DNA from: Annulohypoxylon bovei var. microspora
Taxonomy: Eukaryota > Ascomycota > Sordariomycetes > Xylariales > Hypoxylaceae
Length of the DNA: 64,000 bases
Assembly (NCBI GenBank): GCA_022836615.1
Contig: MU405211.1
Location: forward strand, 496,001-560,000
Reading direction: 5' to 3'
Part shown: piece by piece, positions 1 through 11,733 of the stretch
How the letters are laid out: every line of letters begins with the position of its first letter
How positions within the stretch are numbered: position 1 is the stretch's first letter
Program-made: the position numbers and the translations under genes
Notes under the pieces: generated by a model
The model's input: the letters and a program-made list of their open reading frames with translations, nothing else
Database searches by the model: none
Told to the model about the DNA's origin: nothing

Positions 1-1810
1 GAGATAACGCAGGCGCAGGAGGAGGCGCCGGCCTTCGAGAAGGTCGACTGGAAGCGGGATCCCGGCCTGCGGAAGCTGTACTTCTACTGCTTCGTGCTGT
101 GCGTCGCAGCGGCGACGACGGGTTACGATGGGTACGGCAGGCTCATAACATCATCTTCAGACGGGTAAACGTGCTAACTGGGTGGCTCGCAGCATGTTCT
201 TCAACTCCGTGCAGGTTTTCGACTCGTGGAAGGCTTTCTTCAACGACCCCCAGGGCTCCCAGCTCGGTCTCCTGGCTGCGTTGTACCAGATTGGTAGCTT
301 GGGCTCAATCCCCCTGGTGTAAGTCGTGGTTTTTCCGTCTTGCGCTGTGGCGATGTGAGGGTATGTGCTCTAACATATTGCAGACCTATACTCGCCGATA
401 ACTATGGCCGGAAAGTGCCGATTATCGTTGGATGTGTGATCATGATCGTTGGTGCTATCCTTCAGGGAGTTGCCGGCAACATCAACACTTTCATGGGCGG
501 TCGCGTGATGATGGGATTCGGAAACAGCTTGGCTCAGATCGCTTCGCCCATGTTACTGACCGAGATTGCCCACCCTCAACATCGTGGTCGTCTTACGGCT
601 GTGTATAACTGCTTGTGGAATGCCGGCGCTATTGGTATATTTCACCCATTCAACATTCAAGGTGGACGAAAAATGCTGACTTCTTTTAGTCGTCACATGG
701 CTGTCCTTCGGCACAAACTACATCCAGAACGATTGGGCGTGGCGTATTCCGGCCATCCTCCAGGCCCTGCCCTCCGTCATCCAGATCCTCTTCATCTGGT
801 GGGTTCCCGAGTCGCCGCGATACCTCATGGCCAAGGACAAGCACGACCAAGCGCTCAACATCCTCGCCCACTACCACGCCAACGGCAACATCCACCACCC
901 TACCGTCCAGTTCGAGTACCGCGAGATCAAGGAGACCATCAGGCTGGAGATGGAGAGCAAGTCGAACAGCAGCTACGTCGACTTCTTCAAGACTAAGGGA
1001 AACCGTTACCGGTTGGTGGTGCTCCTGTCCCTGGGCCTCTTCTCCCAGTGGTCTGGTAACGCCATTATTTCCAATTTTGCCAGCAAGTTGTACGACCAGG
1101 CCGGCATCACGGACTCGAACTCCAAATTCGGTGTAAGTTTTCTCCACTCTCGTAAATCCTCTATCCTCCACCCTTTATTTAAAGAGGCCCGTTTTCTAAC
1201 TCAGGTAATACCCATCTAGCTCTCCGGAGGCCAAACAATCCTCTCCCTCATCGTCTCGGTGACGATGGCGACGCTAGTAGACCGATGGGGTCGGCGGCCG
1301 ATGTTCCTGACGTCGACGGCGGGGATGTTCGGGGTGTTCATCTTCTGGACGCTGTGCGCGGGGCTGTACGGGGAGCACGGGTCGCCGGGGGCGAACTACG
1401 CGATGATCTTCTTCATCTGGCTGTTCGGCTTCTTCTACTCGATCGCGTGGTCGGGCTTGCTCATCGGCTACGCGATCGAGATCCTGCCGTACAAGCTGCG
1501 GGCCAAGGGCCTCATGATCCTCAACGTCATGGTCCAGGGCGCGCTGTGCCTCAACTCGTACGCGAACCCCGTCGCCTTCGAGGCCTTCGGCGAGAAGCAC
1601 AGCTGGAAGCTCTACCTCATCTACACCTGCTGGATCCTGTGCGAGCTCGCCTTCGTCTACTTCATGTACGTCGAGACCAAGGGCCCCACGCTCGAGGAGC
1701 TGGCCAAGGTCATCGACGGCGACGATGCGCCCGTCGCGCATCTGGACCTGGACCAGATCGAGAAGGAGGTCGCGATTGAGACGCACGACGATGTGCCGCA
1801 TAAGGTATAG
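1..1810 (+). CDS. MFS sugar transporter, 5' end cut off by window
   Basis: Membrane sugar/H+ symporter of the major facilitator superfamily (fungal hexose/lactose permease group). Spliced model: join(<1..131,193..318,384..634,690..1132,1220..1810), 513 codons visible. Family marks: TGYDG at the end of exon 1 (first membrane helix), DNYGRK after helix 2, WVPESPRYL before the central loop, DRWGRRP between helices 8 and 9, and a VETKGPTLEEL tail equivalent to the PETKG motif. The introns are 55-87 bases with clean GT/AG ends, and all phases join without a stop. The first residues and promoter lie outside the window. The last exon is much richer in G and C than the first four. The fold is secure; the exact substrate cannot be read. 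Confidence 0.93.
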
Positions 1811-2682
1811 CGAGGCAAGTTAGTTTAGGGTCATGTTGGTTGTCATCATTGGTGGGATGTTTTCTAGCGACGTCTTGGTTCTTTAATGTTGTTGCCGGGC
1901 AGTATCAGGTTAAATTGTTGCATGAGCGAGACGACGCTTCTTATATGCTCGATACCCTCACTACTGCGAAATTCGCATGCATGCTACCTCCTCTCCGTCA
2001 TCGTGGAATGGTTTTCGGGGCATTGGGTTGGATGCTTTATACATATGGATGTGCCCTTCGAGGCGTTCGAGTCTGGCAGGTGGTTAGTTCGAAATAGGCA
2101 TGATAGCAAAAATTCATGATGCTATCACTAATAATACAACTCAGTGTCGAGATGATTTTCCTTATCACAGTGAGGGGCATATAATGGTGACCCTCGTCAT
2201 TTACGTAGGTGGCTTTTCACCAGGGTTTCCCTATTGCCTAGTTACGAGGAATGATAAGTCCAGATTGTCGCATTTCATATAATTATTCCTTCTCGTCTTG
2301 CATGATATGATTTGGACGAGAAAATGATGATAAATATTTGAGTCTTTTCCATGATGTTTAGATTCCCCCTTGACTGAGAGCGAAGAGTTATTTATGTAGA
2401 AAGAATCCACAAAATTCTATACTACCTGATAACTAACAATTTTCACATTCTGCCAGCCAACTTTTCTGACTTCGTCGTATTCAACAACCAATCAACAACA
2501 ATCAATTATAAGAACAACTACCTGATATAGAAGTCTACTATTTATTACAATATACGAAAAGCCTCTTCTTAACATATCTTACATCACAACCGCCCAAACC
2601 GCCGATAATCAACTGCTCGAAACGTTCTACAGCAACTGAAATCAAAGTGCAACAAGCCAAAGAAAAAGAAAAAGAAAGGTGG

Positions 2683-2862
2683 ATGGAGTCCTTCTCTCTC
2701 GCGGCGCAGCACGGAGGCGCCATCGAGCATGTACATATGATCCGTCTCGATCCGGCAACTGCGGCTACAGTGCGCGAGCTACGTATCATAGTGACGGTCC
2801 TTGTTGCTGGCTGGGTTGCTGTTCAGGGGCTGAAGGCCCTACAAGCCGTCCGGAGTCGATGA
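2683..2862 (+). CDS. possible 59-aa small membrane protein
   Basis: An ATG-started frame with richer G/C codon use than its AT-rich surroundings. Residues about 29-50 form one hydrophobic stretch that could span a membrane, ending in a basic tail. I recognise no family and see no intron. It could equally be a chance ORF. Conservation in a related species would decide. Confidence 0.22.
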   Translation: MESFSLAAQHGGAIEHVHMIRLDPATAATVRELRIIVTVLVAGWVAVQGLKALQAVRSR

Positions 2863-3189
2863 AGTATTGGTCCAGTACCTTTAGTCACCCGCCTTGTTTA
2901 TAGGTAGTTAGAAACTCGAACAACCCACCCTTCCGGAGCCACCCGGTACTTCTCAGGACAGGCTCAACCTCTTAGTTTATCTCGAAATTCCTAGGGGTGC
3001 TGGTCAGTGATGTTGAAAAATCGAGCATACGCAAGTGGGCCATAAACCCTAAGCCGTTGCTGTGGGACTTTCTGTGAAGCCTTGCTGGGCAATAATAGTG
3101 CGTTTATAAGGTCCTTCTTGTCTTCCTGGACGTCTAGAACATACTATAAATACTAGGTCAGCTGTATAAGTGTCTTGTTGATACAAGGG

Positions 3190-3348
3190 AAGAATCTCAA
3201 TTTCCTTCTCAATACTATCTTGCATCATGAACCGCACCGTGGTAACCTCTCTAGTTTGAGAAATTCTATATATTCTTGAGAAAGCTTGCTTTTCTATCGA
3301 CGGATTCCATTGCGGTTTCTGGATATTCACTTCCAGAATACCTTCATA
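3190..3348 (-). pseudogene. relic of SNF2-type helicase C-terminal domain
   Basis: The minus-strand frame reads PQWNPSIEKQAFSRIYRIS followed by QTREVTTVRF and QDSIEKEI. This is the end of a SNF2 helicase of the RAD5/HLTF/RAD16 kind: the WNP..E.QA..R..RIGQ motif VI and the following strand. The invariant Gly of RIGQ is Ser here. The frame is closed by a stop just upstream (3349-3351), and no ATP-binding or DEAH motifs lie in frame nearby. Only about 50 residues remain, so this is a decayed fragment. It differs from the SWR1 gene at the other end of the window. Confidence 0.6.
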
Positions 3349-4091
3349 TTAGAATATAATACATGCACTTAAAAAGGGGTATGCGACAATGGATAACTAG
3401 AAGGTAGACCCACATTGTTGAATTAAATTTATGATGTCGTCCGAAGACTTTCATACCGTGTCTTTATAAGATCAAATCTCTTCATTGGTATCTTATGGAT
3501 TATCCAAAATGCGCCTATCTGGTATGCAAAAAGATGTCTTGTCTCTTTACCGGAGTTGCCTCCGTGAAAGCCGCAAGAAACCAGCAGTTTGTAAACCGAT
3601 CTTCATATCAATTGAGTCATTAGAACTGATAAGTATGACAGGCTACGCGGTCACACTTCGAATCATTTACTAGGTATTTATAAAGAATCGAGCTTTTTAA
3701 GATATTCGCATCATTTATCCCGAGCTAATCTTATAATTTAGATCTGAATTTAAGAAGCATATTAAAATGGACAAGAGAGACTTCTCTGCTATCGAGTTCC
3801 TACTACGGAAGGGGAAACGTCAGTTAGAATTATATTCATCACCTGGTATCAAAGATGTCAGGTGATGATAATGATATTAGGGGATGAGAAACTACAGCCC
3901 GCAGTCATAGATGGGTTACGACTTACTGACTTCCAATTTCGATTCACCGAGTCGTTACTTCAGAGAAAAGGTTACCAGCTAAATAGTCGAGAAACTTCTA
4001 AGAATAAGGGAAAGACCCCAATCTTCACTTAAAACCTACACGCAACACACGACCAACTAGTACGACTATTCACAACATAGCTTTTTCTTTT

Positions 4092-4112
4092 GGGATTTTT
4101 GGGATTTTTGGG
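4092..4112 (+). repeat. short tandem GGGATTTTT repeat
   Basis: Two exact copies of a 9-base unit followed by GGGAA, between T-rich runs. It lies about 300 bases upstream of the coding region at 4402 and may be leader or promoter sequence of that gene. Confidence 0.7.
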
Positions 4113-4401
4113 AACCCTTTTTGGAATACAGACGATGCCTAAACTCAGTTTACCTTAGAAAGGAAGTCCAAATCGTCGACCGAAAATCACACACCCGTCG
4201 ACCGCACAATTAGGTGACAATCTCTCACACCGAGCAGCCGAAGCAGTATTTCGTACCCCATTGCCAGAGCCCTTAGTAAGAGAGCGAGAACGCCAAAGAC
4301 AACGTAGGATCAGCCGGAAAAAAAATGGTGTCCGAGTTAGCCGACGCCTCCCTTCGCGAGGGACGGGAGTGTCTTTGGGTGATGATAATCAATATTCGTT
4401 G

Positions 4402-6501
4402 ATGCAGGTTTCCGAGTTCACAGAAGATCATCCGTACTGGGGCACTTTGCGACAATCTCAAATTCCAAATATGAATCTTGGTATGGTTAAAGCTGTCGAA
4501 AATAGGCCTGTATACGATGACCGCGGTCATGTTCAACCGGCCACCAAAAATGATCAACCTCCGCCAAGACCAAAGCAAGTTGAGCAAATAGCTGGAGGTC
4601 GACGACCGCGAGGTATGGGCGTTTCAGAACGGAACCGAGGACGAGCTCGAGAAAAGCGATTCGGTCTTGCAGACCCCATTGTATGGGATGCGATCAACAG
4701 ATCACTCGACCAGCAACGGCGACTGTCTACTCTAATTATACCAGAGAATGGTATGACAGAATCTAATCACCCATCAGAAGTACCTTCTCGGACGTCGAGC
4801 CAGCGCAAGACCCTAAATCGCTTCACGAGGCAGCTTAAGAAGTATGCAGGCGCCGCTGAAGCAGCTGGTAAGGCTCCGGTTATGACGCCTACTGAGTCTG
4901 AGTCGAAAGTATCATATCATACCGTCCAGCAATTGTTACCATACCGGAAAGAATTCCAAGCTGCTGGTCTTGCAGTGACATCGACAGACCAAGATCGGGG
5001 ATCTCCTGTCAGGCCCAGAGGCAACCGAGCACTCACAAAACCTCTACCGAAGATAGTTGTGGAACCGGTGGGAATGAGTGCCGAACTCGACGGGCATAGC
5101 GAGACTAAAAGCGAGCAATCATTCTCGAGTTCTGGCTCTTTTGTCGATTTCACCCCGGGTGGCTATCCGATAGAGTCATTACCAAGGCCGATGCCTAAGC
5201 TGAAGGAGAAATTACCATCGAAAGGTAAAAGGGGCATCTTTCCATGGCTGAAAAGGAAATCTCCAACTAGGGAAATCCCTAATGAGCAGTATGAGCCGCA
5301 GCCAATACGGCCACTCGCTAGGGATGGCCAAGTACAAAATCGGGTGAAAACCATAGATTCACAAAACGTGCGTGGTCTTCGTAATTCTCGAGCTTTTAAA
5401 GACCTACCGGTTCTGCCTCCTGTCCCTGCTACGCCTACGAAACCCCCCTTAGAGTCAACCAGACCGTTCGTCAATACTATTACCCCCAAAAGGCCGCCAT
5501 TAAGGGTACAGCCGTCTACTGATGTTAAGCAAAACCATGGTGGGCCACGTTCGGAGTTAGTAAGTTCGCAGGCTGGTCCGGGGCCTGGGTCCAGGCAATC
5601 GACAGCGCATACTGGCTTACGCAGGCGGGATGTGGCGGCCCCTCGTGTACCTCGTCCTGAAACTATTGAGGAAGAGAAGGAAAACTCGCCAGTTCGTCCC
5701 GTCCAGAAAACGGTTCAGGTCTATCCCTTGCCTGAACCAAAAGGTACACCGGCCCCCAGTACTACAATTGGTCAGCAGTCGCAGGGCGTGTCGCCGCAAA
5801 CGACTCCCTCCACAATTCCTTCATTACCATACCTAGCACGGCATGCTAGTCGCCGACCATCATCCTTGGAACGAGCGTTGGACGAAGTTTCTGAACAGCT
5901 TGAAAAGATGGAACAGAAAGCCGAGGACAGATTGGACCAGTTTTGCAGTCGCCCGGCAACTTTGATAGAAAAGACGAATCAGAAGGAGCCGCATTCTTCT
6001 CCTCAAAAGTTCGATCAGCAACCTTCCATGGCTGCTCCTGCACGTCGGCTCAGGTCAACAGAAGAGATCATATACATGGATCGGAAAACGCCGCCAGTTG
6101 AATCTCCTGATCCAAAGCCGAAGAAGCCTTTACCGCCTCCTCCTAAACCTACTCGAGATTCCCCAACTCCACCTCAGAAACTGTCGTTACCTAATCCCTC
6201 AATAGAAAAGACATTGCCTGCATTACCTAGAATACCTAAGACCGAGGATGTTTTGAACGACTTGGATGTCTTCTTCAATTACGACGATGCAGATATCAAC
6301 GACCGAGATGTCATCAAGGGACTCCAAGTCGCTATACACGCGGCAGCAGACAATGTGTACGACGCACTAATACGGGACAAAACTGGATTGAGGATTCGAC
6401 GATTCTTGGCTGACTTGAGGGCTGTTGGTGAGATGCAACAGGAGACTTCATCGAAGGACCAACGTGATAAAGGAGTTCGGAAGAGTTTAAAGAAAACGTA
6501 A
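4402..6501 (+). CDS. proline-rich, largely disordered protein of unknown function
   Basis: About 700 residues from the first in-frame ATG. The frame is open upstream to 4159 with a protein-like basic stretch (RISRKKNGVRVSRRLPSRG), so the true start is probably in an unmapped 5' exon. The middle is rich in Pro, Ser, Lys and Arg with PPP and KPLPPPPKP segments typical of SH3-binding disordered regions. A short coiled-coil-like stretch lies at about residues 485-515. The C-terminus (EDVLNDLDVFFNYDDADIND, then a helical 60-residue end) is the only region that looks folded. I recognise no catalytic motif. A cytoskeletal or polarity scaffold would fit the composition, but this is a guess. Confidence 0.75.
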   Translation: MQVSEFTEDHPYWGTLRQSQIPNMNLGMVKAVENRPVYDDRGHVQPATKNDQPPPRPKQVEQIAGGRRPRGMGVSERNRGRAREKRFGLADPIVWDAINRSLDQQRRLSTLIIPENGMTESNHPSEVPSRTSSQRKTLNRFTRQLKKYAGAAEAAGKAPVMTPTESESKVSYHTVQQLLPYRKEFQAAGLAVTSTDQDRGSPVRPRGNRALTKPLPKIVVEPVGMSAELDGHSETKSEQSFSSSGSFVDFTPGGYPIESLPRPMPKLKEKLPSKGKRGIFPWLKRKSPTREIPNEQYEPQPIRPLARDGQVQNRVKTIDSQNVRGLRNSRAFKDLPVLPPVPATPTKPPLESTRPFVNTITPKRPPLRVQPSTDVKQNHGGPRSELVSSQAGPGPGSRQSTAHTGLRRRDVAAPRVPRPETIEEEKENSPVRPVQKTVQVYPLPEPKGTPAPSTTIGQQSQGVSPQTTPSTIPSLPYLARHASRRPSSLERALDEVSEQLEKMEQKAEDRLDQFCSRPATLIEKTNQKEPHSSPQKFDQQPSMAAPARRLRSTEEIIYMDRKTPPVESPDPKPKKPLPPPPKPTRDSPTPPQKLSLPNPSIEKTLPALPRIPKTEDVLNDLDVFFNYDDADINDRDVIKGLQVAIHAAADNVYDALIRDKTGLRIRRFLADLRAVGEMQQETSSKDQRDKGVRKSLKKT

Positions 6502-7160
6502 GCGGAGTAGGAGACTAGGTTCGTATCAACTTGATTCATACGGCTTTTCTACCTTAGGCTTCCAATGGCTACCTATAGAACCCCCTGAAATTTGGATCCT
6601 ACACGTCTAAGGGAGTGACTCTTAGCATGCGCAAGTAGTTATGACTAGCTAATGTTACTTGATTCGGATGAATAGCCTAAGCTATTCAAATGAGACTCAT
6701 CTGAGGTATGCTTCAATCTGCAATATTGATAACTCGAAATATGTGAAAGAGTTCATGGCGTCATACTCTGCCCGTAGGTATCTTGAAGATGATGTAATAT
6801 ACTTCCTCCACCTACTATATTTAGAGTAGTTGTAGGTATTTTGAGCAAGTTTCGAGGTACCTTATCTTAGCCAGCCAGCCCACTTACCGAATGCAGGCAA
6901 GCTATGTACCTACAGGCAATTATCTGGCTTACGAATCGGATCAACGCGCATTAGATCCTTGAAAGTCAAAGCCTAGTATCCAAGTCCTGGTCACATACAT
7001 AGTACAACTTCAATGGTTTCACCGCATGCTTCACTTACGATCGATTCTTCGATTCTTCCTCGACTATAAACCACAATCCGACCAGAACGTAAGAGCACGA
7101 CATAGAACATATATACGATTACGAGCGAATGCGTAGTGAAGATTCGTGTGGAGGTTTACG
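6502..7160. other. intergenic, promoter side of the Zn2Cys6 gene
   Basis: About 660 bases with no credible coding frame. It holds the 3' flank of the proline-rich gene and the upstream region of the regulator. No specific operator was recognised. Confidence 0.6.
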
Positions 7161-8503
7161 ATGTCGACGACGACAACGACTAGGGCTGCCGAGTGCGGTC
7201 CAAAACACAGAGCCTGCGATGAATGTCGTATGTTGGGCACCCACTCACTCATAAGTGTCGCCCATCAAGATTCGGACTTACAATTGCCACAGGCACACGT
7301 AAGCTAGCTTGCACCAAGGAGCCAGACGGCTGCGGCCGATGCAAGCGCGAAGGCATCGCCTGCCACTACTCTCCACAAAAGCCCATGGGCCGGCCGAGGA
7401 AACGGCCCCGAGACGAGTCGAATAACGAGAACTCGGATGCGGCCCCGGCGCCGAAGAACACGATGACCGAGATCCCCCCGGATACGGTCGACCCTGGCTT
7501 GGCCTTCATCAACTTACTAGCCGTGGGAGATACCGACTTTCTAGATTATGACAGTATAGAAGCCCCGCCGCCGCAGGAGAAGAGCTACCAGTATACTTTC
7601 GGGTACACGGGAGACAGTCTGGGGGACATCGGCTTCGACCCAGCGCCGCCGCAGCACACGCCGTCGTTCTCCAACTCGAACATCGACCCCTCCCTCTTCA
7701 TCCTCGATCCCCCGAGCATAGACCAAGTGCCGAACTTATCACCTAACACGGCCAGCACGCCGGAGAGCACAGGCAGCTCATGCAGCGGCGCGGGGCCGAC
7801 GCGGACCTGCGCGCACACGGCGGCGCTGTACCTCGCGCTCGAGGCGATGCAGAAGGTGCCGTCGGGCGTGGAGAACGCGATCCGGCACGCGCGGCGCGCG
7901 ACCCGCACCGCGTACGACGTGGTCTACTGCCCCGTCTGCTCGTTCACGATCGAGCCGCTGGACCACGCGGCCGCCGCCGACGTCACGCGCAACTTCCAGA
8001 ACCTCATGCTGCTCGCGGCGCTCATCCCCAGCGTCGTGCACGCGTACGAGCGCATCCTGGCGGCGGTGGACGCGGAGACGGCGCGCGCGACGGCCGAGCG
8101 CCGCCGGCTCGTCTTCAAGCTGACGGGGTTCGGCGGCATCCTGTGGGACCACGGCGGCGCCGCCGAGGACTGCGTGTCGGCGGCCGCGCTCGACTGCCGC
8201 GAGATGGAGCCCGCGATGTGGCGGCTCACCGTGCGCGCCCTGCTCAAGGCCGACGTGTACGGCCTCTCGGAGCTCAACGCCGACGCCGACGGCCCGCCCC
8301 TGCACATCGGCCTCAAGGACGTCGTGCTCCAGATGGAGCAGAAGAGCAGGGCGCGCCACGCCGTCATGGACGTGCTGATCAGCTCCGGCGCGTGGAAGCC
8401 GCCCCTGTGCGGCATTAAGATGCATGAGCCTGGCGAGACGCCGACGTGTCTGAGGGTTATTGCGATTGCGAAGGCGAGTATTGATTCGTTGGTTATTGCG
8501 TAA
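7161..8503 (+). CDS. Zn2Cys6 transcription factor, AflR-type
   Basis: Fungal binuclear zinc-cluster DNA-binding regulator. Model join(7161..7227,7293..8503), 425 aa. The 65-base intron splits the zinc finger; splicing gives CDECRTRKLAC, then CGRCKREGIAC, that is C-x2-C-x6-C-x6-C-x2-C-x6-C at residues 19-46, followed by a basic GRPRKRPR linker. The C-terminal half (about 180-330) has the TCAHTAALYLALEAMQ and YCPVCSF...LMLLAALIPSVVHAYERIL features of the aflatoxin-regulator (AflR) C-terminal family. In known cases this family controls secondary-metabolite clusters, but no biosynthetic gene lies nearby, so its targets are unknown. From 7780 to 8420 the coding DNA is extremely GC-rich and opens long false frames on both strands. 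Confidence 0.9.
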
Positions 8504-10589
8504 GAGGGGGGCTTGGTTGAGTTTACTGTGTGGTGGTGGTGGTGGACCGCTATGGATGGCCTCTGACGGATCTGTACTCCCTCGCGGATGTATCCAGGTT
8601 CGTCACAGCTTTAACCTGAGACTTAGAGCACTTACAGTGGCCGCTTCTCCCAGGAAGAATCCTCAGGGCGGCTTGAGGAAACCGTGTTAGTCGGGATCCA
8701 GAGCAAGCAATTCTACATGCTACCAACAGTTGCCGTCTAGGTTTCAGCAGCGCGCCGAAATTGGGTTAAACGGCGACGAGATGCTCGGCGTTGTTGATAC
8801 AACGGCTGTCGATCGAACACCCGCGCCAAGGAAGGCTGGCCGGCGGAAGAGGAGATGCTTCGTATACGGTATTATTAGGTTGCTTTGCCCGTATCTGCTT
8901 GTGTAACATATATGTACGTGTTCACTCGGTAGAGGGGCAGCGTGTGGCGGTTCGACATGTAAGGGCCTATGACAAGGGAGCAATAGAGCGATGTCTCGTT
9001 GGACCTGACGATGGTCAACTTTATGAATGTTACGATTAGATGGCATTGTGTGCGAGTATGGTTGCTGTGCTCTACGATTAAATTTTTTTATCAAACGATG
9101 ATGCGTGGTTGCTCGTGTTTTCTGTGTACATGCTTGGTTGGTTCCATGTGAGTATTGGTCACGGGAGAGATATGAATTTACGATATTTTACGATATTTAC
9201 GATATCTTAATGTATAACTAAGAACTTGTTTGGGGTTTGGAAGTATCGCCCACTGGAATAAAACAGCCCCGCCACTATGTCATTGTGCGTGAGTCTTTAG
9301 AAACCAGGGCCATATGGTCCGTGTAATACTAGTTCAGCCAATTACATCCATTGCTTTTAATATCGTGATACTAAAAGGAGGTTTAGAGTCCTTTTCTACT
9401 TGGGGAGATCCGAGATACACAATGTTCATAAATCAGTTAGACGAAACCAAATCAAACTCCATAACTTTGTGTACCCTTTCTGGGTGCTGGCGGACTTTAA
9501 GGATTTCTAGACCTTTTCATAAGGCGCAGTCATCTATGTTAGGCAATAGGGTCTACTTAGGGAATATTAACACTGCTGATCTACAGGAGCAATTAGAGTT
9601 ATTTCCCCGCTTTGCTTCACGGTATTTGAAGCCAACGTCTCTGTAATGACCAATCAAAGGTAGAAAAGGGTGATATTAGTCACGGCACAGCTGATGCTTT
9701 GTGCTCTTAATGTTCTTAGGTATGAATTGTGTGCTTACGTGAAAATGATGATTTATTTTTGGCAACATGCGGCGGAGCGTAGCGTGGATTTCAAGGTTCT
9801 ATTAGTCTACCAGGGCTGTCAGGGTTAAGCTCGAGTACCACGGCAAGTCCGTTAAGACGGCTAGCTGAAGCGAGTAACAGTCGGTTACGGATATACCTCT
9901 CGCCGACGTATTTAAGCTTCAATGGATCAGTTAATCCAAGCCTCATCCCATAGAATGCCAATGTACCCGAGTGGGGTTAGAAGATGAAACAATACATCTA
10001 TCCACTGTAAGTTTTGAGTTAAACATTAAGTTCCTTCCTAACTCAAGGGAGGTAGCTCGGAGAAGTATCATGGTCAATGCGTATAAACCATGCCACAAAT
10101 GGCCTTAGCTGAGTCAAAGTCAGCGAAGCAAATGAACCAATGAACCAATCTGGCATGTCGGAAGTTTGGCCTTGCATCACTTATTCAATTGAGGACACGG
10201 TTGTCTAGCACACATTAAAAGCTCAAATCCGAACTGGGACATTGAATTATAATCACATCATACGAAAGGCTTCGACAATCGCCGGCTTTCCCTCTTTTTT
10301 TCATTACTCATTACTCGACTTATTTCCTTTTCCGCCCCTACCGTTTTACCGTTATACCGTTACCAAACTCGACTGTTCTCCGGCTTGTCTCTCCCTCTTT
10401 TATTATTACCGATACCCTTATTTCTTCACCCGTCTGACTACCACATTGCCCAACCTCTCTCCTCCTCCTACTACATTCTACAATTATTTTCACATTCTTC
10501 GCGCAACCGTCGACCAAACATTCTCGCCTTCTCGCCGACTCGCGCATAAACAGCTGGCCTGGGCGACATAAAACCGCGATATAATCAAA
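8504..10589. other. long intergenic region
   Basis: About 2.1 kb without a gene I can support. A 110-codon frame at 9314-9646 has no recognisable motif and sits in AT-rich DNA. A short direct repeat of TTACGATATT units lies at about 9178-9208. The last 300 bases are C/T-rich, as expected for the promoter and 5' leader of the ERV29 gene. Confidence 0.55.
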
Positions 10590-11733
10590 ATGGCCCAGAT
10601 CAGAGGTACAGCCGGCTACCACCTTGGAGGGCCGAACCCCTTCGGTGGTCCCAAAGACGATGTTGCCGACCCGAGTCCTCTGGACGCAATTAGGGAACAG
10701 ACTAGTAAGATTGAGGATATGTTGGATACCATCAGCGAACCCATTAAGCCGTATGTCAATACGTTTTCGCCCTCTCCCGTGCTTGCTATAGAAGAGCTAT
10801 ATGTTCTTGTGTTTAGCTCTCCAAATCCAAATGGGTTCGAGGCGAGGCTAACGCGCTACTTTGCCACAGATATTTACCGGCAATTGGGCGTTTCTTGATT
10901 GTCGTCACATTCCTCGAAGATGCCCTAAGAATTATAACACAATGGAACGACCAACTTGTATACCTGAACTCATACAGGCATAGTACGTGTTATACTATCC
11001 CAATCTACTGATTAATATTGTCAAGCTTACCGAAATGGCTAGTCCCTGGTGGTCTAACGCACCTATTCCTTATTGTGAATGTCCTAACAATGTTCGCCTG
11101 CTCCACGATGGTCATTATCCGAAAACACTCCGATTACGCTGTCGCCGGTCTCATGGCAGTTGTCGTCACCCAGGCCCTTGGATACGGCTTGATCTTCGAC
11201 CTCAACTTCTTCCTCCGAAATCTCTCAGTCATTGGTGGGCTGATTATGGTGCTGTCTGACTCTTGGGTTAGGAAGACCAAGGCGTTCGCGGGCCTGCCTA
11301 CGCTCGACGAGAAAGACCGAAAGATGTACTTCCAGCTGGCAGGTCGTGTCCTACTGATCTTCCTGTTCATTGGATTCGTCTTTAGTGGCGAGTGGTCCGT
11401 CTGGCGAATTTCCGTGTCCGTCATTGGTCTAGTAGCTTGTATCATGGTCGTTGTTGGATTCAAGGCCAAGTTCAGCGCCACTCTTTTGGTTGTCATTCTG
11501 AGCGTCTTCAACATTCTGGTGAACAACTTCTGGACTGTGAGTTACCATGTTAAGGAGAAATTCTTAGCAATTGGATAGGCTAACATTCTATGTAGCTTCA
11601 TGAGCACCACCCCCACAAGGATTTCGCCAAATACGATTTCTTCCAGATCTTATCCATCGTTGGTGGTCTTCTCCTACTCGTTAACAGCGGCCCTGGCCAA
11701 TTCAGCATCGACGAGAAGAAGAAGGTCTATTAA
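10590..11733 (+). CDS. ERV29: ERV29/SURF4 COPII cargo receptor
   Basis: ER membrane protein that loads soluble secretory cargo into COPII vesicles. Model join(10590..10750,10870..10982,11043..11536,11596..11733), 301 aa. The SURF4 signature is clear: FLIVVTFLEDALRI in exon 2, SYRHIPGGLTHLFL across the second splice, GRVLLIFLFIGFVF, and the end HPHKDFAKYDFFQILSIVGG followed by SGPGQFSIDEKKKVY. Several hydrophobic helices are visible. The C-terminal KKVY is a KKxx-type ER retrieval signal, as in other SURF4 proteins. The second intron uses the acceptor at 11041-11042, since an earlier AG would break the frame. Confidence 0.95.

Larger units (their letters stand above)
1811..4260. other. AT-rich intergenic spacer
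   Basis: No full gene is convincing here. It holds a weak small ORF (2683-2862), a helicase relic on the minus strand (3190-3348) and a short tandem repeat (4092-4112). The other open frames are short and A/T-driven. The promoter and any 5' exon of the gene at 4402 should lie near the right end. Confidence 0.6.

Noticed and set aside
1274..1801. Minus and second + frame over the last exon of the sugar transporter
   Set aside because: Shadows of the transporter frame, which has clear MFS motifs.
7778..8425. Long frames on both strands over the AflR-like gene
   Set aside because: They result from extreme GC content in the real gene; low-complexity Arg/Ala/Val composition.
7161..8503. Secondary-metabolite cluster around the AflR-like regulator
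   Set aside because: No polyketide, peptide synthetase, terpene or tailoring genes lie next to it; neighbours are an unknown scaffold-like protein and ERV29.
9314..9646. 110-codon frame in the 8.5-10.6 kb spacer
   Set aside because: No motif, no nearby promoter features and AT-rich codons; not enough to call a gene.
10242..10571. 109-codon frame before ERV29
   Set aside because: Translation of the C/T-rich leader (Phe/Leu/Pro/Tyr-rich); better explained as promoter and 5' UTR.
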